From contig CAJGCX010000011.1 in the NCBI GenBank assembly GCA_904501895.1, positions 1 through 24,492 on the forward strand: a stretch of DNA of 24,492 bases, given 5' to 3'. The number at the start of each line of letters is the position of its first letter. Within the stretch, counting starts at the first letter, position 1. The stretch is from Clostridiaceae bacterium. Lineage in GTDB: Bacteria; Bacillota; Clostridia; Oscillospirales; Acutalibacteraceae. Below are positions 22,835 through 24,492 of the stretch, in pieces. The notes beneath the pieces were generated by a model, which had not been told where the DNA came from, made no database searches, and saw only the letters and a program-made list of their open reading frames with translations. A program made the position numbers and the translations under genes.

Positions 22835-24492
22835 TTAAACAGGCTACTAACGAATTACATACACTTATTGTTGATGCTTTAGGTAAGGCTGTATGCGAGG
22901 GCGAAATCCCTGCAGAGCCAATTCCTGCATTCAACATTGAAGTTCCTGCAAATCGTGATAATGGTGACTATTCATCAAATATCGCATTTGTTTGTGCAAA
23001 GGCTTTCCGTCGTGCACCTAAAATGATTGCAGATTTAGTTGCAAAATACATTGAGCTTGACGGAACATATTTCGATTCTTGCACAGTTGCTGGTGCAGGC
23101 TTCGTAAACTTTACACTTTCAAAGGATTTTTATGCTGATATTTTGCTTGATGTTAAGGCACAGGGCAAGGACTACGGCAGAAGTGATTATGGTGAAGGTA
23201 AGAGAATCAACGTTGAGTTCGTTTCTGCAAATCCAACAGGACCAATGCATATGGGTAATGCTCGTGGTGGCGCATTAGGTGACTGTCTTGCTGCAGTGCT
23301 TGATATGGCAGGTTATGAGGTAGAAAGAGAATTCTACATCAACGACGCAGGTAATCAGATTGAAAAATTCGGTCTTTCACTTGATATCCGTTATCAGCAG
23401 ATTTTCAAGGGTGAGAATGCAGTAGAATTACCTGAGGACAGCTATCACGGTGAGGATATTAAGGAAAGAGCACAGCAGTTTGCCGATGTTTATGGTGATG
23501 AATTCATCGATAAGAGCGAAGAAGAAAGAAGAAAGGCTCTTGTTGATTTTGCTCTTCCAAAGAATATTGAAAATATGAAAGCAAACATGGCAAAGTATCG
23601 TATTGAGTACAAGACTTGGTTTAAGGAAAGTATTCTTCACGATAGCGGTGCTGTTAAGGAAGTTATCGAATACCTTACAAACAAGGGTCTTACTTATGAA
23701 AAAGATGGTGCTGTATGGTACAACAACATTAAGGTACAGACAGAAATGCTTCTTCGTCAGGGCAAAACTCAGGAAGAAATCGATAAGCTTGAGCTTAAGG
23801 ACGATGTTCTTATCCGTCAGAATGGTAACCCAACATATTTTGCTGCTGATATTGCTTACCACAAGAATAAGCTTGTAACTCGTGGCTTTGACAAGGCCAT
23901 TAACATCTGGGGTGCTGACCACCACGGTCACGTTGCTCGTATGAAGGGTGTTCTTGAAGCACTTGACCTTGACTCTGACAGACTCGATGTTATTCTTATG
24001 CAGCTTGTTCGTCTTACACGTGACGGTGAGGTTGTAAGAATGAGTAAGCGTACAGGTAAAGCTATCACACTCGTTGACTTGCTTGAGGATATTCCTGTTG
24101 ACGCAGTTCGTTTCTTATTTAATATGAGAGAACCTGGTTCACAGATGGACTTTGACCTCGACTTAGCTGTTGAGCAGTCAAGCCAGAATCCTGTTTATTA
24201 CTGTCAGTATGCAAACGCTCGTATTCACAGCATTCTTCGTAAAATCCAGGCAGACGGTGTAACAGTTCGTGATTGCACAAAGGACGAGCTTAAGCTCCTT
24301 ACAGCTCCTGAAGAAATCGAGCTTATCCGTCATCTTGCATCTCTTACAGACGAAATCGTAAACTCTGCAAAGAACTATGACCCTGCAAAGATTACTCGTT
24401 ATTGCATCGACCTTGCAACACTCTTCCACAAATTCTATAATGCTTGTCGTGTTGCAGTTGAGGACGAAGCACTTATGCAGGCTCGTATCTAC
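22822..24492 (+). CDS. argS: Arginyl-tRNA synthetase (3' end beyond window)
   Basis: A class I aminoacyl-tRNA synthetase that charges tRNA-Arg. The open frame is 557 codons and runs off the right edge; compared with the family's roughly 560-590 residues only a short C-terminal piece is missing. The HIGH-type motif HMGN is at residues 143-146 within NPTGPMHMGNARGG, and the KMSKS-equivalent is RMSKRTGK with MSK at 407-409. WGADHHGHVARM is also typical. GAGGAG upstream supports ATG 22822, which overlaps the end of the DUF1934 gene. The C-terminal anticodon-binding helices (NPVYYCQYANARI onward) are present as far as the window goes. Confidence 0.95.
   Translation, partial: MSKLVKQATNELHTLIVDALGKAVCEGEIPAEPIPAFNIEVPANRDNGDYSSNIAFVCAKAFRRAPKMIADLVAKYIELDGTYFDSCTVAGAGFVNFTLSKDFYADILLDVKAQGKDYGRSDYGEGKRINVEFVSANPTGPMHMGNARGGALGDCLAAVLDMAGYEVEREFYINDAGNQIEKFGLSLDIRYQQIFKGENAVELPEDSYHGEDIKERAQQFADVYGDEFIDKSEEERRKALVDFALPKNIENMKANMAKYRIEYKTWFKESILHDSGAVKEVIEYLTNKGLTYEKDGAVWYNNIKVQTEMLLRQGKTQEEIDKLELKDDVLIRQNGNPTYFAADIAYHKNKLVTRGFDKAINIWGADHHGHVARMKGVLEALDLDSDRLDVILMQLVRLTRDGEVVRMSKRTGKAITLVDLLEDIPVDAVRFLFNMREPGSQMDFDLDLAVEQSSQNPVYYCQYANARIHSILRKIQADGVTVRDCTKDELKLLTAPEEIELIRHLASLTDEIVNSAKNYDPAKITRYCIDLATLFHKFYNACRVAVEDEALMQARIY

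Overview
The window looks like a piece of a low-GC, Gram-positive gut Clostridium-type chromosome (Oscillospiraceae/Ruminococcus-like). The reasons are AT-rich intergenic DNA, strong AGGAGG ribosome binding sites, sigma-A promoters with 17-nt spacers, a lipoprotein, a giant secreted glycosidase, and a ddl - DUF1934 - argS run whose ywiB-argS order is known from Bacillus subtilis. The genus is inferred from style only. No rRNA, tRNA, CRISPR array, transposase or phage gene was seen.

Layout. (1) 1-856, minus: 5' part of an acyl-CoA synthetase/AMP-binding enzyme that runs off the left edge and carries an apparent one-base frameshift near 93. It diverges from a FAD-dependent oxidoreductase (1039-2367, plus); the two genes have back-to-back promoters with abutting -35 boxes. 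(2) 2379-2580: a nested palindromic element followed by a bidirectional terminator. (3) 14294 down to 2581, minus, behind its own promoter (14407-14379): a 2839-residue secreted GH2 glycosidase; 22 nt later a small Cys-containing peptide with a YxxPxI leader; then a lipoprotein, an HPr-kinase-like protein, a radical SAM/SPASM enzyme and a PqqD-like protein. The last five genes look like a RiPP (ribosomally made, post-translationally modified peptide) locus. (4) 20126 down to 14467, minus, with its own promoter and terminator: a membrane-anchored Ig-like protein, two tandem BY-type tyrosine kinases (Wzz plus kinase) with very tyrosine-rich tails, and an ABC exporter. (5) 20312-21160, minus: an uncharacterised protein. 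(6) 21324 to the right edge, plus: ddl, a DUF1934 gene and argS, which overlap and appear translationally coupled.

How the genes may work together. The strongest candidate for an undescribed system is the 5753-2581 cassette. The PqqD-like protein would bind the leader, the SPASM enzyme would modify the core, and the HPr-kinase homologue could phosphorylate it, by analogy with lasso-peptide kinases; the precursor ends in Ser-Ser. The cassette is apparently transcribed with the giant glycosidase, which is unusual and links peptide output to glycan use. The ABC exporter just upstream is in a separate transcription unit but is the only exporter in view. The tandem tyrosine kinases have no glycosyltransferases, Wzx or Wzy nearby, so their target is unclear.
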